Of a stretch of 64,000 nt of DNA, positions 37,131 through 49,069 are shown piece by piece (the stretch's first letter is position 1; each line of letters begins with the position of its first letter). Below the pieces are notes generated by a model. That model was not told where the DNA came from. It saw nothing but the letters and a program-made list of their open reading frames with translations, and ran no database searches. Position numbers and translations under genes: made by a program. Source of the DNA: Apricaphanius iberus. Lineage: Eukaryota > Chordata > Actinopteri > Cyprinodontiformes > Aphaniidae. Location: the NCBI GenBank assembly GCA_028564705.1, contig JAPXFQ010000187.1, positions 1 through 64,000 of the forward strand. Direction: 5' to 3'.

Positions 37131-37957
37131 TACATCATACATTGAGATCTGATCCATATGTTCCTAAGAGAGCACTTCACTCTCAGACTGCAGGTTTGCT
37201 GGTAGTACCGGGTTTTTCAAAAGTAGAATCAGAGGCAGATTTTTTAGTTATCAGGTTCCTCTCCTGTGAAACCAGCTCAGAGTTTTTGTCTTTGTCTATT
37301 TTTAAGACAAGGCTAAAACTGTCCTTTTTGATAAAGCTTATAGTTAGTATAAACTAAGCCATTCTGAGGTTTTTTTGTAGTTATGCTGCTATGGGCTTAG
37401 ACTGTGAATGACCAATTTTCTTGACTCTTCTACTTTCATCTTCTATTACTCTCCAGAAGTAATTTTTTCTGGTGTGATTGCGATTGTTAACCTTGTTTTC
37501 TCTCAGTGTTTTTCTCTCCATAGAAGTTTTACCTTGTTTGGTATCCTGCTCAGCTGTACCTCCTGTATGGAAGTATCGGTTCAGATAATGCCCCCAGGGA
37601 CTGAGCATCATCCATGTCCTGTTGTCAACTTTTTACTTTCTTCAATATACCGTATAAAGTACTCTTACATCAGGTCTTTTGTTCTTTTTGGGTCTCTTCT
37701 CTCTTCTCAAACCCCTAGACGGTCATGGTAGATGACCGATTGTACTGAGCCAGGTTGTGCCGGAGGTTTATTCATGTTAAAGGGGAGTTTTGCCTCTCCA
37801 TTGTCGCTACATGCTTGACCAGTATGAGGGATTGCTAAGGAACTGCTGTGGTTGCATTCTGCATGTTCAAGGCACAACCTCACGTCGATGGCTCGACAGT
37901 CTGCTGTGATTCCTTACAAAGAAACATTTTAACTGATTGGAATGTTTGTATGATTGT

Positions 37958-38888
37958 ATTTTCCACAGATTCTCTATTGGATTGAGATGTGGAGACTGGC
38001 TAGGCCACTTCTGAACCTTGAAATCCTTTTTACATAGTCAGTTCTTCTTTGCCTGGCTGGTGTGTTTGGGATCATTGTCATGCAGTGCCTTTTCACGCAG
38101 CAAGAGAAAGTTTAATTATTACATTAGTCCGACTAAAATCAAACTTTTGAAATGCATCCATGCATACACCTTAATCCAGATTGAACTGAAGTTTCAGAAG
38201 CTTGACTAAGCTACTCAGATAATGTGATTGGGAATCAGTTGTTGCACACCCCCTCGGAAAGTTAGGAGATGCAGAAGTGCAACTAATCAACAACAAATTA
38301 GTATGAGAAGAATATGGAGGCTAAGACAAACATAAGCAGGCTATCAGTGCATTTTATGACTGATAAATATACATTGCATTTTGATAGCGACTATCCGGAT
38401 TTGACTCTGTCTGATTCACTTCCGCCAGCCTCTGTTTTCTGCCTGAGTGCAGGTCAAATCTAACCGCTATAATCCTAAAATGTAGGGGCACATGTCGCCA
38501 TCTATCGTTCGAGAGTCAAATGTGCTTCAGTTAATAATTCGATTTTCTGAGTGACACGTAAACTGGGATTCGGCCCTCAACAGGGGGCAAGCCCTTAGTC
38601 GGATTACTCCAAAAAGCTTGATTTAGATGTGCATGTAAACGTACTGATGGTGGAAGATGCAGCCACATTTAATCTTCAACGCTCTCACTGATGGAAGGAA
38701 GTTCTTACCCAAAATCTTGTGATACACTGTCCCATTCATTCTTTCCTTAATACAGATCAGTTGTCCTGTCCCCTTTGCCGAAAAACAGCCCAAAGCATGA
38801 TGTTTCCACCCCCATGCTTCATAGTGGGTATGCTGTTCTTGGTATACAACTCTACATTCTTCTCCTTCCAAACACAGCGAGTGCCGTA
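37958..38888 (-). mobile_element. Tc1 relic, interrupted
   Basis: Minus-strand transposase text appears in two pieces. One, around 37968-38090, is 'ttggattgagatgtggagac' and 'gggatcattgtcatg'. The other, at 38645-38880, reads [20 protein letters not shown], then [14 protein letters not shown]. Between them lies about 550 bp of foreign sequence whose inner ends share 'agtccgacta' in inverted orientation, probably a MITE. The right side is cut by another Tc1 terminus at 38889. Confidence 0.6.
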
Positions 38889-39050
38889 CAGTGGGGAGAA
38901 CAAATATTTGATACACTGCTGATTCTTGAAGTTTTCCCACTTACAAAGAATATATAAGTCTGTAATATTATATCAAAGGTACTCTTCAACTGTAAGTGAC
39001 ACAATCTAAAAGAAAAATGCAGAAAATTGTTATTAATTTTTTATTTTATA
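38889..39050 (+). mobile_element. single Tc1 terminal repeat
   Basis: After a TA at 38887-38888 the sequence starts cagtggggagaacaaatatt and continues for about 160 bp like the outer arm of a widespread Tc1 family ('cttcaactgtaagtgacaca'). No transposase or matching right end follows, so the copy is truncated. The stretch 39051-39358 is unassigned. Confidence 0.6.
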
Positions 39051-39358
39051 TTTATCCCCAAGTAGCACCTCACAACCGAGCGCTCAATCCGCCTTCTTAT
39101 CTGGTCTTAAGTTTTGGCCAACAGTTCACAACCACCTATACATTTCTCATGTTGAATTCCCCACTCGGGACTGCGGTCAAGGTAGCTGACACTTAAAATA
39201 GGCAGCCTGCTGACGTTAGTGCTCTTTTAAAGTTTAGCTTCTCGCATACACCGTGCATTATGGTAATATAGAATTTGAACAGCTTTGCAGTAAAAGCAGT
39301 GAAATGAAGAGAAAGTGAGAGGCTTTAACCATAAAAATTTTTATTTATGGTCCATCGT

Positions 39359-39655
39359 GGCAGATGACCGCTTGTAGTGAGCCAGGTTCTGCTGGAGGTT
39401 TCTTCCTGTTAAAGGGGAGTTTGTCCTCTCCCTCTCTCAGGATGAGGGATTGCTATAGTAGTACAGGGACTGTACTCAGCATGATCCGGTCACAACCTCA
39501 CGTCAATGACTCATCGCAATCTGCTGGGATTCCTTACACAGAAAACTTTTAACTGATTGGAATGTTTGTATAATTGTATTAAAATGACTTGTTGTAAAGT
39601 TACTTGAGATTACATTTGTTGTGAATTGGCAATATATAAATTAAGTGAATTGAAA
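39359..39655 (+). mobile_element. L2-type LINE 3' UTR fragment
   Basis: This repeats the 3' UTR seen at 12570-13500: 'gagccaggttctgctggagg', 'ttcttcctgttaaaggggag', 'ggattccttacacagaaaac' and the 'gtgaattggcaatatat' tail. No coding part is present. It ends flush against a hAT MITE. Confidence 0.7.
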
Positions 39656-39975
39656 ATAATGTATTCGTACTTTTTAAAGTTAACTGATACCATGAACCGA
39701 TAATTAAAATGTGAAAACTCTGCAATAAATTCACAGAAAATATTTTTTTTTCACTTAAAATTTTGGTTTTGTGATCATTTTAATTAAGATTTTATTTTTA
39801 TCTAATTCCCCAACATTTTTTGTAACAAGCAATGAAGAAAGTAAAACCTGTCTTCCAATTCATTTCATATTTTTGTGTTATAGAAGTATTGGCATTGGTC
39901 TGGGTATAGGCAAGTACTCAGATCCAAATAATGGTTTTCTATCGGTTTGAAAAAAGTCGTATTGTTCTATCCCTA
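39656..39975. mobile_element. hAT-type MITE, copy A
   Basis: About 320 bp aligning with 49431-49755 over 'aataatgta', 'catgaaccgat', 'tttgtgatcatttt', 'agtactcagat' and 'tcggtttgaaaaaagt'. The right end finishes ctatcccta, the inverse of the left end of copy B (tagggatgca). The first bases of the left terminus are missing and are replaced by the LINE tail. Confidence 0.6.
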
Positions 39976-40300
39976 GTTTTAAGTAGTTAACACGGAAAGT
40001 ACTTCTGATTTTGGAAAGAAATTAAGCTGGCTGCACTTTAGCTGCAAATGTGTGTTCTCTAAATATTTTGTATTTGAATTTAAACTTTAAATGAATTAAC
40101 AGAATTTAAAAAAATGATTCAATTAAATAAAACTTTTGACTCAAATTCTATTGGAATTTTATTGATCCTAGAACTACTTTAATGACCCAGAGGCAAATTA
40201 GATGTTGTTGTGTAGTATACATTACAGTTTTTATGAGACTACCTTAGAGATATGAGGTGCCTAGCAACATTACAACAAAAATAGAGTCATTGGCATGCAC

Positions 40301-40308
40301 ATATAAAT
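40301..40308 (+). promoter_or_regulatory. candidate TATA box, TAAR gene 3
   Basis: ATATAAAT lies 43 bp before the start codon at 40344. This is the best TATA match of the three receptor genes. Inference from position. Confidence 0.35.
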
Positions 40309-40343
40309 GATCTTTAAGCCACAGAAGAACACCTCCTTCCGTG

Positions 40344-41557
40344 ATGGAGGAAGATGAGCTTTGTTTTCCACAACTCACCAACTTGTCCTGTAAAAAGCTA
40401 AGGCGTTCTCAATTTGAAAAAACATTGGTTTCCTTTATGTTATGTTTTATTTCTGTCATCACCATTTCTCTCAACTTGCTGGTCATCATTTCTATTTCTC
40501 ATTTCAGGTAAATTATTTTTTATGGTGATTGCAATATGAGGGTCTGATAAAGCATTCACATTGTAGTATATTTTAGGCTATCTAGTATGTTTTAGAATTA
40601 AATAATCTATAGTATTAGGGTTTTTTCGTACACTGTGAGTTTAATGAAAGAAAGGGGACTCAATTTAAAAATTTGAAATGTTTTATTTTATCTGGTATTA
40701 AACTGATGTTTGTTCCTCTTGTTACTTTTTTTCTCCTAAGGAAGCTTCACACTTCTACAAACCTGATCCTCCTATCTCTGGCTGTGTCTGATTTTTCAGT
40801 GGGATTCCTAATTCTATTTCAGATCATGCTCGTTGATGGATGCTGGTATCTAAATGACCAAATGTGTGTTTTCTATTATATTTTAGATGTAGTTGTTACC
40901 TCAGCTTCAGTAGGAAACATGGTACTCATTTCAATTGACCGCTTTATGGCGATTTGTGATCCTTTACACTATCCTCTAAAAGTCACACCAAAAAGAGCTC
41001 AGATCTGTATTTCACTGTGTTGGATCTGTTCTCTCTGCTATGTGTTTATAGGACTAAGGAAAAATTTCAAACAACCTAGAAAGTTTAGTTCCTGCTTTGG
41101 TGAATGTGTGATAAATGTTGGCTTTACTGAACAAATTGCAGATCTTTTTTTAACCTTCATTATTCCCATTACTATTATCGTAATCCTGTATGTGAGAATA
41201 TTTGTGGTGGCTGTAACTCAGGTTCAGGCCATGCGCTCCCACATTGCATCTGTCACACATCAATGTTCAAGAAAAACAATTGTTAAAGAATCAGAGGTAA
41301 AAGCAGCCAAAATCCTTGGAGTGGTTGTTGTAGCATTTCTGATGTGCCTGTGTCCATATTTTTGTGTCACACTTGTAGGTCAGGAGACCTTAATTGATAA
41401 TCTTTCTGCTGGATTTGTAATATGTCTGTTTTATTTTAATTCTCTTCTTAACCCTCTGATCTATGCATTTTTCTATCCATGGTTTAGGAATTCTATAAAA
41501 CTTATTATTTCCCTTCAAATACTGAAATCTGGGTCCTGTGATGCCAGTATACTTTAA
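40344..41557 (+). CDS. TAAR-type olfactory GPCR gene 3 (two exons)
   Basis: The exons are 40344-40507 and 40741-41557, with a 233-bp phase-2 intron (CAG/gtaaat ... ctcctaag), giving 326 aa. The N-terminus MEEDELCFPQLTNLSC has a glycosylation site at N13 and cysteines C7/C16. TM1 carries LNLLVIIS, D72 is 2.50, and TM6 has MCLCPYFC. TM7 is NSLLNPLIYAFFYPWFRNS, close to the TAAR signature. The TM3 motif is DRF at 121-123, not DRY. Asp104 (3.32) and Asp189 (5.42) are both present, as in gene 2 and in known diamine-type fish TAARs. The product would be a seven-helix plasma-membrane receptor, probably in olfactory neurons. Genes 2 and 3 look like relatively recent duplicates in opposite orientation. 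The tail ends SCDASIL. Confidence 0.9.
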
Positions 41558-43315
41558 TCTGACTGGCAAAATTGGATGAAGGGGGCCTTCTTTAAATTTT
41601 CTATTAAGAATATGTCAATCTTGTGACACTAAATGTATTAATTCAGTGGTCCGGATGTTCCGTATAATCAGTAACTTAAAAATTTTATGTAACCTAAATT
41701 GGGAGTATTTGAGAGAAAGACACTTAGCAACTACCAGTTGCAGAGCTCAAGAGTCTTTCTTTGCTGAAATGCAAAGCACCAAAGAAGCACAAAACGTACT
41801 TGCAGCACCACATACATGCAAATTGATATGGCTTAACATTTAGAGAAATTGTTAATACAAATATTCCAGTTTAAATGTTAAGTATATAGATTATTTTTTG
41901 TGTGTTTTTTTTAGTGACGTAAATTACCAGTAATGAAACACAGTGCAGACACTGTTGTGGCTGTAACACAATTGCAAACAATTGAGGGAAAAAGTTAAAG
42001 GATTTTTAAACTTTTGCTTTGTGAACTTGTTTCACTTATAAAAACTTCGGGGTAATTTGACCAGAACATTCTGATACCTGCATGTCTCCACTTTGTCGGG
42101 CGACAGGACTGTTTTCAAGGTAATTTTGGCAACTAACGGCATACCTGAATGGTGGTATTTACTGGGAATGGCCTCCATATCAATTCAGTTTTTATTTCTG
42201 CTGCTCTGTCTCTCTTACACTGATAAGTGACACTATTTTCTGCTGAAAAAGTGTGGGTTGTGGGTGTCTGTAGCTGATTAGTTATGAGACCATATTCTGC
42301 ATGGAGACGCCGTGACTGAGGGGAGCGGGCAAAGAGATTTTCCTGTCAGGAAAAAGATCTGGTCAAATTACCTGGACTTTCCGTTAGTGGAAACAACCCA
42401 ATTGTGACACTGATTTAAGTAGCATGGCTGTTTGTTTTTCCCATCATAGCCATGAATATTTTGTGTATCACTGGAAAAAAACAAATACATTACAGCTAAG
42501 CAACAAATATACTTTGTTTTACTATGTCAAAATATAAAACAAATAATTTCTTTATTATAAAAAATTAGGAAACCCTCAGATCTAATGTAACGTCTAGTCT
42601 TACCCACTTTAGCTAAATCAACTTCAGTAGCAATGCTTCTTGTAGCCCTCTACCGGTCTACATAGACCATTTCTAGTCATCCTATAGCACATCATTGATA
42701 TCAAGATCTATGCTTTGACTAGATCCGGGAATTTACATTTCTTTATTCCAAGTCAATGCTTTCTTAAAATATGTACAATATGTTTTGGGTCGTTCTCACA
42801 TTGCAGTGTACTTGGCTCGACACACAGAAAGCGATAAATGATTAGCGAAACTCATCGCAGGCGTTTGAAAATCATAGAGACAGGAGACAACATGCGGCAG
42901 CAGCCAGCGACACAAGCCAGTGATTAAAGTATGAACCAGTCCCCCAAGGCAAGAACCTCATCCAGACATATCAGACCTCTGAAGTCTGTAGTCCTGCAGT
43001 CTGATACATTGGCATCAAAACATTACACACTTTATTTTTCATTATTACCTACTGCCCTGAATGTTCTTATACTAACAAAGATTTTTATTCTTCAATAAAG
43101 ATGGCTTCAATTGATCTTTATCATTCTCTTAGCACAGGTGGCATAGGTGTTTTGGGTTTTATCTGTTTTTATCTTTATTCACTTCAGGTAACTCAATACT
43201 TTTCAGCTCACCCCTTTGTATTTAGTCTTGTGATATTCCTGGTTCATTTCAGTTCTGATGAGTGTTCAAAGACCTTTGTTCCCAGTAACTGCTGCTCCAG
43301 CTGTCCCTCATGGAG
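41558..43315. other. unassigned DNA downstream of TAAR gene 3
   Basis: No gene or named element is recognised. The open frames at 41646-41843 and 43101-43349 lack motifs. Confidence 0.35.
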
Positions 43316-44170
43316 GCCTCAACAATCAGCTCGATCAATGACTACCTGACAAACAGACCACAGTTTTTGAGACTGAAGGATTGTGTGTCAAACCAGCTTG
43401 TCAGCAGCACAGGAGCACCACAAGGGATTGTACTCTCACCGTTCCTTTTCACTCTGTACACCTCAGACTTCAAGTATAAGACGGAGACCTGTCATCTGCA
43501 GAAATACTCAGACGACTCTGCAATTGTCGGGTGTATCAGAGATGGAGAAGAAGCTGAATACAAAGAGCTGGTGGACCACTTTGTGGCATTCAATTCAAAT
43601 TCAAAAATACATTATTGATCCCAGAGTGAAATTAAGTGTTGTTTTAGCTCATTACTAATTAATTTTTCAAGGAGTTGTTGTAGACCATGATGGCTGTGGG
43701 GAGAAAGGATTTCCTGTAGCGGTCTGTGTTGCAGCGAAACTGCATTTATCGAATCTGTTCCACAGATGTCCCTAGAATAGAACCAGCCTTCTTTATCTGG
43801 TTGTTGAGCCTGACAAAGCTCAAAGGAGCATGGTGTGGAAACAATCATCTTACCTTGAATGTGAACAAAACAAAGGAAATGGTTGTAGATTGCAAAATAA
43901 ACAGGGATAAGTCAAAGACTGTCTCTATCAAGGGAGAAGAAGTGGTAGTGGTTGAGAAGTACAGATACCTCGGACTTCACCTGGACAACAGACTGGACCG
44001 GAGAATCAACAGTGAAGCCATCTACAAAAAGGGACAGAGCAGACTGTACTTTTTGAGGAACCTTCAAGGTTTGCGGCAAGATGCTGCAAATCTTCTACAA
44101 GTCTGTTGAGGAGAGTGTTATCTCTTTGTCCATCACTGTTGGGGTAGCAGCAGGACTGGCCCTGAGCTAG
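43316..44170 (+). mobile_element. Rex1-like LINE fragment with nested tail
   Basis: Two coding pieces belong to the family of the long LINE at 50-53 kb. The first, 43316-43590, has SSTGAPQGIVLSPFLFTLY and YSDDSAIVG. The second, 43835-44110, has LTLNVNKTKEMVVDCKIN, YRYLGLHLDN and KGQSRLYFLRN. Between them (about 43592-43834) a minus-strand LINE tail is inserted, recognisable by 'attgatcccagagtgaaa' and 'gaaaggatttcctgtagc'. The copy is truncated at both ends and shifted in frame. The stretch 44171-44920 is unassigned. Confidence 0.7.
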
Positions 44171-44883
44171 ATGGTGCCCTAGGCGAAAAATATTTTGGCG
44201 TCCACTACTGCCCAGAAAGGCAACGTCACTAAATAACTGGATTACATTGCAAATTCTTTTTATTTATACTAAAATGAACAGTAGAGACTATAAAAAGAAC
44301 AGTGCAATAAAAAACACACTTCATACTAAATAAAGTAATTGCATTGGATTATATTGTTACTACTGTACTCACCTGGATCTACATTTAGATTCTGAATCTG
44401 CCTTTCACATCTAAGAGTGCTGCTTTTTGCTGCATTATGGCTGCTGCCATTAAAAACCAAAAAGTCAGTTTACTTTTAAGTACCATGCCAAGTTTATTAT
44501 AAAGCACATTTAAAAGACAGTTTGGGAATCAACCAAGATGCTGTACGGACAGCATTAAAACAGCAAGAAAACATAAAGGATTACAATAAGCAGAATAGGA
44601 TCGCTTACAGATATAGAAAATGCATAAGAATAAAATAAATTAGAGAGAAATGCTAAGGAAAGGAAGTAAGTTGTAGTAGACTTTTTAAACAAATTTACCT
44701 ACATGTCTGATTTTTATGTTTATATTTTTTTATTGGTTTCAAGTATTCCACAACTCGGGATGACCATATTTAGATTTCTAAAAAAAAGACACTTGGCCTG
44801 CTCCTAAAACACAAAATGGTATTCTGTTTAGTTAAGGAATAATTTTAATTTGAACATATTCAACCTGTTCTTTCTCTATTTGG

Positions 44884-46410
44884 TTAAAATAAATTCTCAC
44901 TGAATGTGTACAAAGAATGAGAAAACCTCCGGATGACCGAGCTTCTCACCCTATCTCTAAGGGAGAGCCCAGCCACCCTACGGAGGAAACTCATTTCAGC
45001 CGCCTGTATCGGCGATCTCGTTCTTTCGGTCACCACCCGGCGTTCGTGACCATAGATGAGGGTAGGAACGTAGATCGACCGGTGAATTGAGAGCTTTGCC
45101 TTTTGGCTCAGCTCTCTCTTCACCACGATAGACCGGTACAGCGCGTGCATAACTGCAGACGCCTTACCAATCCGTCCATTGATCTCCCGCTCCATTTTTC
45201 CATCATTCATGAACAAGACCCCCAGATACCTAAACTCCCCCACTTGAAGAAGGACCTCATCCCCGACCCGGAGAAGGCACTCTACACTTTTCCGGCTTAA
45301 GACCATGGTCTCGGATTTGGAGGTGCTGATCCTCATCCCAGCCGCTTCACACTTGGCTGCGAACTGCTCCAACGAGAGCTGTAGATCACGTTCAGATGAA
45401 GCCAACAAGACCACATCATCTGCAAAAAGCAGAGAACCGATCCTGAGGTCACCAAAACGGATCGCCTCAACACCTTGGCTGCGCCTAGAAATCCTGTCCA
45501 TAACGTTATGAACAGGACCGGTGACAAAGGGCAACCTTGGCGGAGTCCAGCTCTCACTGGCAATGAGTCCGACTTTCTGCCGGCAATGCGAACCAGACTC
45601 TGACACCGTTAATATAGGGACCTAACAGCCAATATCAAAAGGGCCTGGTACCCCATACTCCCGGAGTACCCCCCACAGGACACCCCGAGGGACACGGTCG
45701 AACGCCTTCTCCAAGTCCACAAAGCACATGTAGACCGGTTGGGCGAACTCCCACGCACCCTCCAGGACCCTGCCGAGGGTGTAGAGCTGGTCCAGTGTTC
45801 CACGGCCAGGACAAAAACCGCATTGTTCCTCCTGAATTTGAGGTGCGACTATCCGTCGGACCCTCCTCTCCAGAACCCCCGAATAGACCTTACCAGGGAG
45901 GCTCAGAAGTGTGATCCCCCTATAGTTGGAACACACTCTGTGGTCCCCCTTTTTAAAGAGGGGGACCAACATCCCGGTCTGCCAATCCAAGGGAACTGCC
46001 CCCGATGTCCACGCAATATTGCAGAGCCGCGTCAACCAACACAGCCCTACAACATCCAGAGCCTTGAGGAACTCCGGCCGAATCTCATCCACTCCGCTCC
46101 TTGGTGCCTTGCCACCAAGGAGCTTTTTAACAACCTCGGTGACTTCAGCACCAGAGATTGGAGAGCCAGTCCCAGAGTCCTCAGACTCTGATTCCAAACA
46201 GGAAGGCGTGTCGGTGGGATTGAGGAGGTCTTCGAAGTATTCCATCCACCGACCCAAAACGTCCCACGTTGAGGTCAGCAGCACACCGCCCCCACTGTAA
46301 ACAGTGTTGGTGGCAGACCGCTTCCCCCCCTGAGACGCCGGATGGTGGACCAAAATCGCTTCGAAGCCATACGGAAGTCGTTCTCCATGGTCTCTCCAAA
46401 CTCCTCCCAA
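44884..46410 (-). pseudogene. Rex3 reverse transcriptase, frameshifted
   Basis: Piece one (46410-45622) has KAPRSGVDEIRPEFLKAL, FKKGDHRVCSNYRGITLLSL and CFVDLEKAFDRVPRGVLWG, with the first catalytic Asp. Piece two (45606-44884) has the catalytic SLLFADDVVLLAS box and then FRYLGVLFMNDGKMEREING, with KAKLSIHRSIYVPTL. The three catalytic Asp are kept, but one frame break near 45615 and the truncated end make it inactive. Confidence 0.8.
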
Positions 46411-47545
46411 GCCCGAGTTTTTGCCTCAGCGACCATCCAAGCCGCACTCCGCTTGGCCTGCCGGTACCTGTCACCTGCTTCCGGAGTCCCACAGGCCAAA
46501 AAGGCCCGATAGGACTCCTTCTTCAGCTTGACAGCATCCCTCACCGCTGGTGTCCACCAGCGGGTTCGAGGGTTGCCGCTGCGACAGGCACCGACTAGCT
46601 TACAGCCACAACTACGGCCAGCCGCTTCGACTATGGAGGCACGGAACATGGCCCATTCGGACTCAATGCCCCCCGCCTCCTCCGGGACTTCTTTGAAGTT
46701 CTGCCGGAGGTGAGAGTTGAAACCCCTTCTGACAGGAGACTCCGCCAGACGTTCCCAGCAGACCCTCACAACACGTTTGGGCCTGCCAGGTCTGTCCGGT
46801 GTCCTCCCCCACCACCGGAGCCGACTCACCACCAGGTAGTGGTCGGTGGATAGCCCCGCCCCTCTCTTCACCCGAGTGTCCAAAACATGCATCCGCAGGT
46901 CCGATGAAACGACAACCAGGTCGATCATCGAGCTGCGGCCTAGGGTGTCCTGGTGCCAATTGCAAACATGAATACCCTTATGCTTGAACATGGTGTTTGT
47001 TATGGACAATCCATGACGAGTACAGAAGTCCAACAACAAAACACCGCTCGGGTTCAGATTGGGGGGGCCATACCGCCCAACCACGCCTCTCCAGGTCTCA
47101 CTGTCATTGCCCACGTGAGCGTTGAAATCCCCCAGCAGAATGAGGGAGTCCCCAGAAGGAGCACTCTCCAGCACCCCCTCCAAGGACTCCAAGAAGGGTG
47201 GGTAATCTGAGCTACTGTTCGGTACATAAGCACAAACAATAGTCAGAACCCGTCCCCCCACCTGTAGGCGGAGGGAGGCTACCCTCCCATTCACCGGGGT
47301 AAACCCCAACGTATAGGCGCTGAGATGGGGGGCAACAAGTATGCCCACCCCAGCTCGGCAACCTCTCAACCTCGAACACCAGCTCCGGCTCCTTCCCCAC
47401 CAGAGAGGTGACGTTCCACGTCCCAAGAGCCAGCTTCTGCAGCCAAGGATCAGACCGCCAAGGTCCCCGCCTTCGGCCACCACCCATCTTGCACTGCACC
47501 CAACCCCTATGGCCCCTCCCACAGGTGGTGAGCTCATGGGAAGGC
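44925..47545 (-). mobile_element. Rex3 (RTE-clade) LINE, both ends truncated
   Basis: The minus strand carries endonuclease then reverse transcriptase in the order expected for Rex3. The endonuclease is open at 47537-46275; RT continues in shifted frames at 46410-45622 and 45606-44884. Similarity stops abruptly near 44925 in the region after RT and near 47545 at the 5' side. The GC-rich sequence stands out from its AT-rich surroundings, which is usual for this family. Confidence 0.85.
46275..47537 (-). pseudogene. Rex3 endonuclease domain
   Basis: The 420-codon frame contains APE-type endonuclease motifs: [14 protein letters not shown] (Asp/Asn pair), [14 protein letters not shown] and [11 protein letters not shown] (terminal Asp-His). 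A linker rich in Arg/Trp ([20 protein letters not shown]) leads toward RT. The frame is lost near 46320, at a homopolymeric C/G run, so a one-base slip separates it from the RT part. Confidence 0.8.
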
Positions 47546-47549
47546 CATC

Positions 47550-48990
47550 CCGGTTATAAAAGACAAATCAGGCAAAAAAGTCTATGATAACAAGAGTATC
47601 AAAAACTCATTCTCAGAATTTTATGAAGATCTATATAATTCAGAATCGGGTAGTAATTCAGAGACCCTGATGAAGACATTTTTGTCAGCTATTAATCTCC
47701 CCCAATCTTCTGATACACAGAAAGAATTGCTAAACAAGCCAATCTCAAAAGAGGAAGTCATGCAGGCTATCAAGGATCTACAAAATAACAAGGCCCCTGG
47801 ACCAGATGGTTTGACCCTAGAATTTTATAAAGCTTTTCAAAACCTGCTGAGTGATCCCTTGCTTAAGATGCTGTCTTAGTCCTTAGAATCAGGTGCGCTC
47901 CCCAATACTATGATGGACGCAAATATTTAATTAATTCTTTAAAAAAAAAAATCTGCCGATGACTGTGCTTCCTATAGGCCAATTGCTCTGCTGGATGTGG
48001 ACAGAAAATTGCTTGCTAAAATACTGGCCAGAAGGCTTGAAAGTGTCCTCCCAGATATTATCTTATTTGATCAGACTGGCTTTATTCCGGGTCGTAACTC
48101 TTATAATAATGTAAGGAGACTCTTAAATCTTATCCAATATGGCACACAGTAGAAAGTCAAATCTCTTGTGATTTCCCTTGACGCAGAGAAGGCCTTTGAC
48201 AGGATTGAATGGCCCTACCTGTTATATGTTCTGTCTAAATTTAATATGAGTGATCATTGAATTAAATGGATATCGCTTCTAAATGCCGCCCCCCGTTCCT
48301 CGGTTATTACAAATGGCATGAGATCCCCTGCATTCACAGTGACTGACCACGCCTTCTCCTTATGGTCCAGTAAGGGCATAGAGACTGTGGGTGATTTGTT
48401 GATAGACAACGTTGTGATGTCTTTTGCGCAGCTGAGAGAGAAATACAATCTGCCACAGAGTAACCATTTTAGAAACCTGCAAATACTGCAAATCACCTCT
48501 ATCATTAAACTATACCCTAATGGGTTTTGTCTCTTTGCTGTGGAGGAGGCCATTCAAAACCCAGGCTCCAGAAAACTTATTTCCAGGTTTTATAGAGCCC
48601 TATCAAGCCCAAATAACATATGCACAGCTCATGTTAGGGCTCGTTGGGAAGCCAATTTTGGAGAGGCTATTTCAGATGATGCGTGGGACAGCGTTCGGTT
48701 CCCCCTTGGTACTTTGACTGTGTAAACCTTCTGTTTTTGTTTTTTTATGTGTAGGTGTGGAGAGTAAGTTCTGTAAATGAAAAAGAATAAGAATTATACT
48801 TGTCAGGGATGCAAACATATGTATGCATCTGTGTTTCATGCGGTAGTTTAATATTTTGTAGTTTGTGATGTTTCTGTCTGATTTGAATGACCTTGATAAC
48901 TTTCCTGAATCCAGGTTTAAATTTTTACTTGTTGAAAAACATCTGTTATTGTGTCTAATAAAGCTAAATAAAGCAAAAAATAAAAAAACC
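47550..48990 (+). mobile_element. L1-type LINE remnant with 3' tail
   Basis: RT text begins NSFSEFYEDLYNSESG and proceeds to LQNNKAPGPDGLTLEFYKAF, SYRPIALLDVDRKLLAKILA, QTGFIPGRNS and LDAEKAFDRIEWPYL. It jumps after ITNGMRSPAF to a C-terminal part (48318-48725), so the YADD region was deleted. Several stops interrupt it. The 3' UTR ends with 'aaagctaaataaagcaaaaa' near 48985, an A-rich tail. It abuts the 5' side of the Rex3 copy in head-to-head orientation. Confidence 0.75.
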
Positions 48991-49069
48991 TGTAGTAAAA
49001 TATAAAATATAAATATTAAAATATATATTTGGCTTGCAAAATACATCAGATATTTCAGAAACAAACTCA

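Larger units (their letters stand above)
35690..37954 (+). mobile_element. L2-type LINE copy, degraded
   Basis: Decayed coding text starts near 35700. RT motifs appear at 36300-36830: [10 protein letters not shown], then LDLSAAFDTVNYNILLEML, GVPQGSALGPILF and YVDDTQLYF. The catalytic box reads YVDD, where other copies would have YADD. The C-terminal part resumes at 37136 (VPKRALHSQT, FKTRLKLSFL) and the 3' UTR runs to 37954. A reversed retroposon tail is inserted at about 37024-37130. Many stops and indels show this copy is dead. Confidence 0.75.

Noticed and set aside
45103..47559. Several plus-strand open frames of 60-150 codons
   Set aside because: They are antisense to the GC-rich Rex3 coding region and have no motifs of their own.
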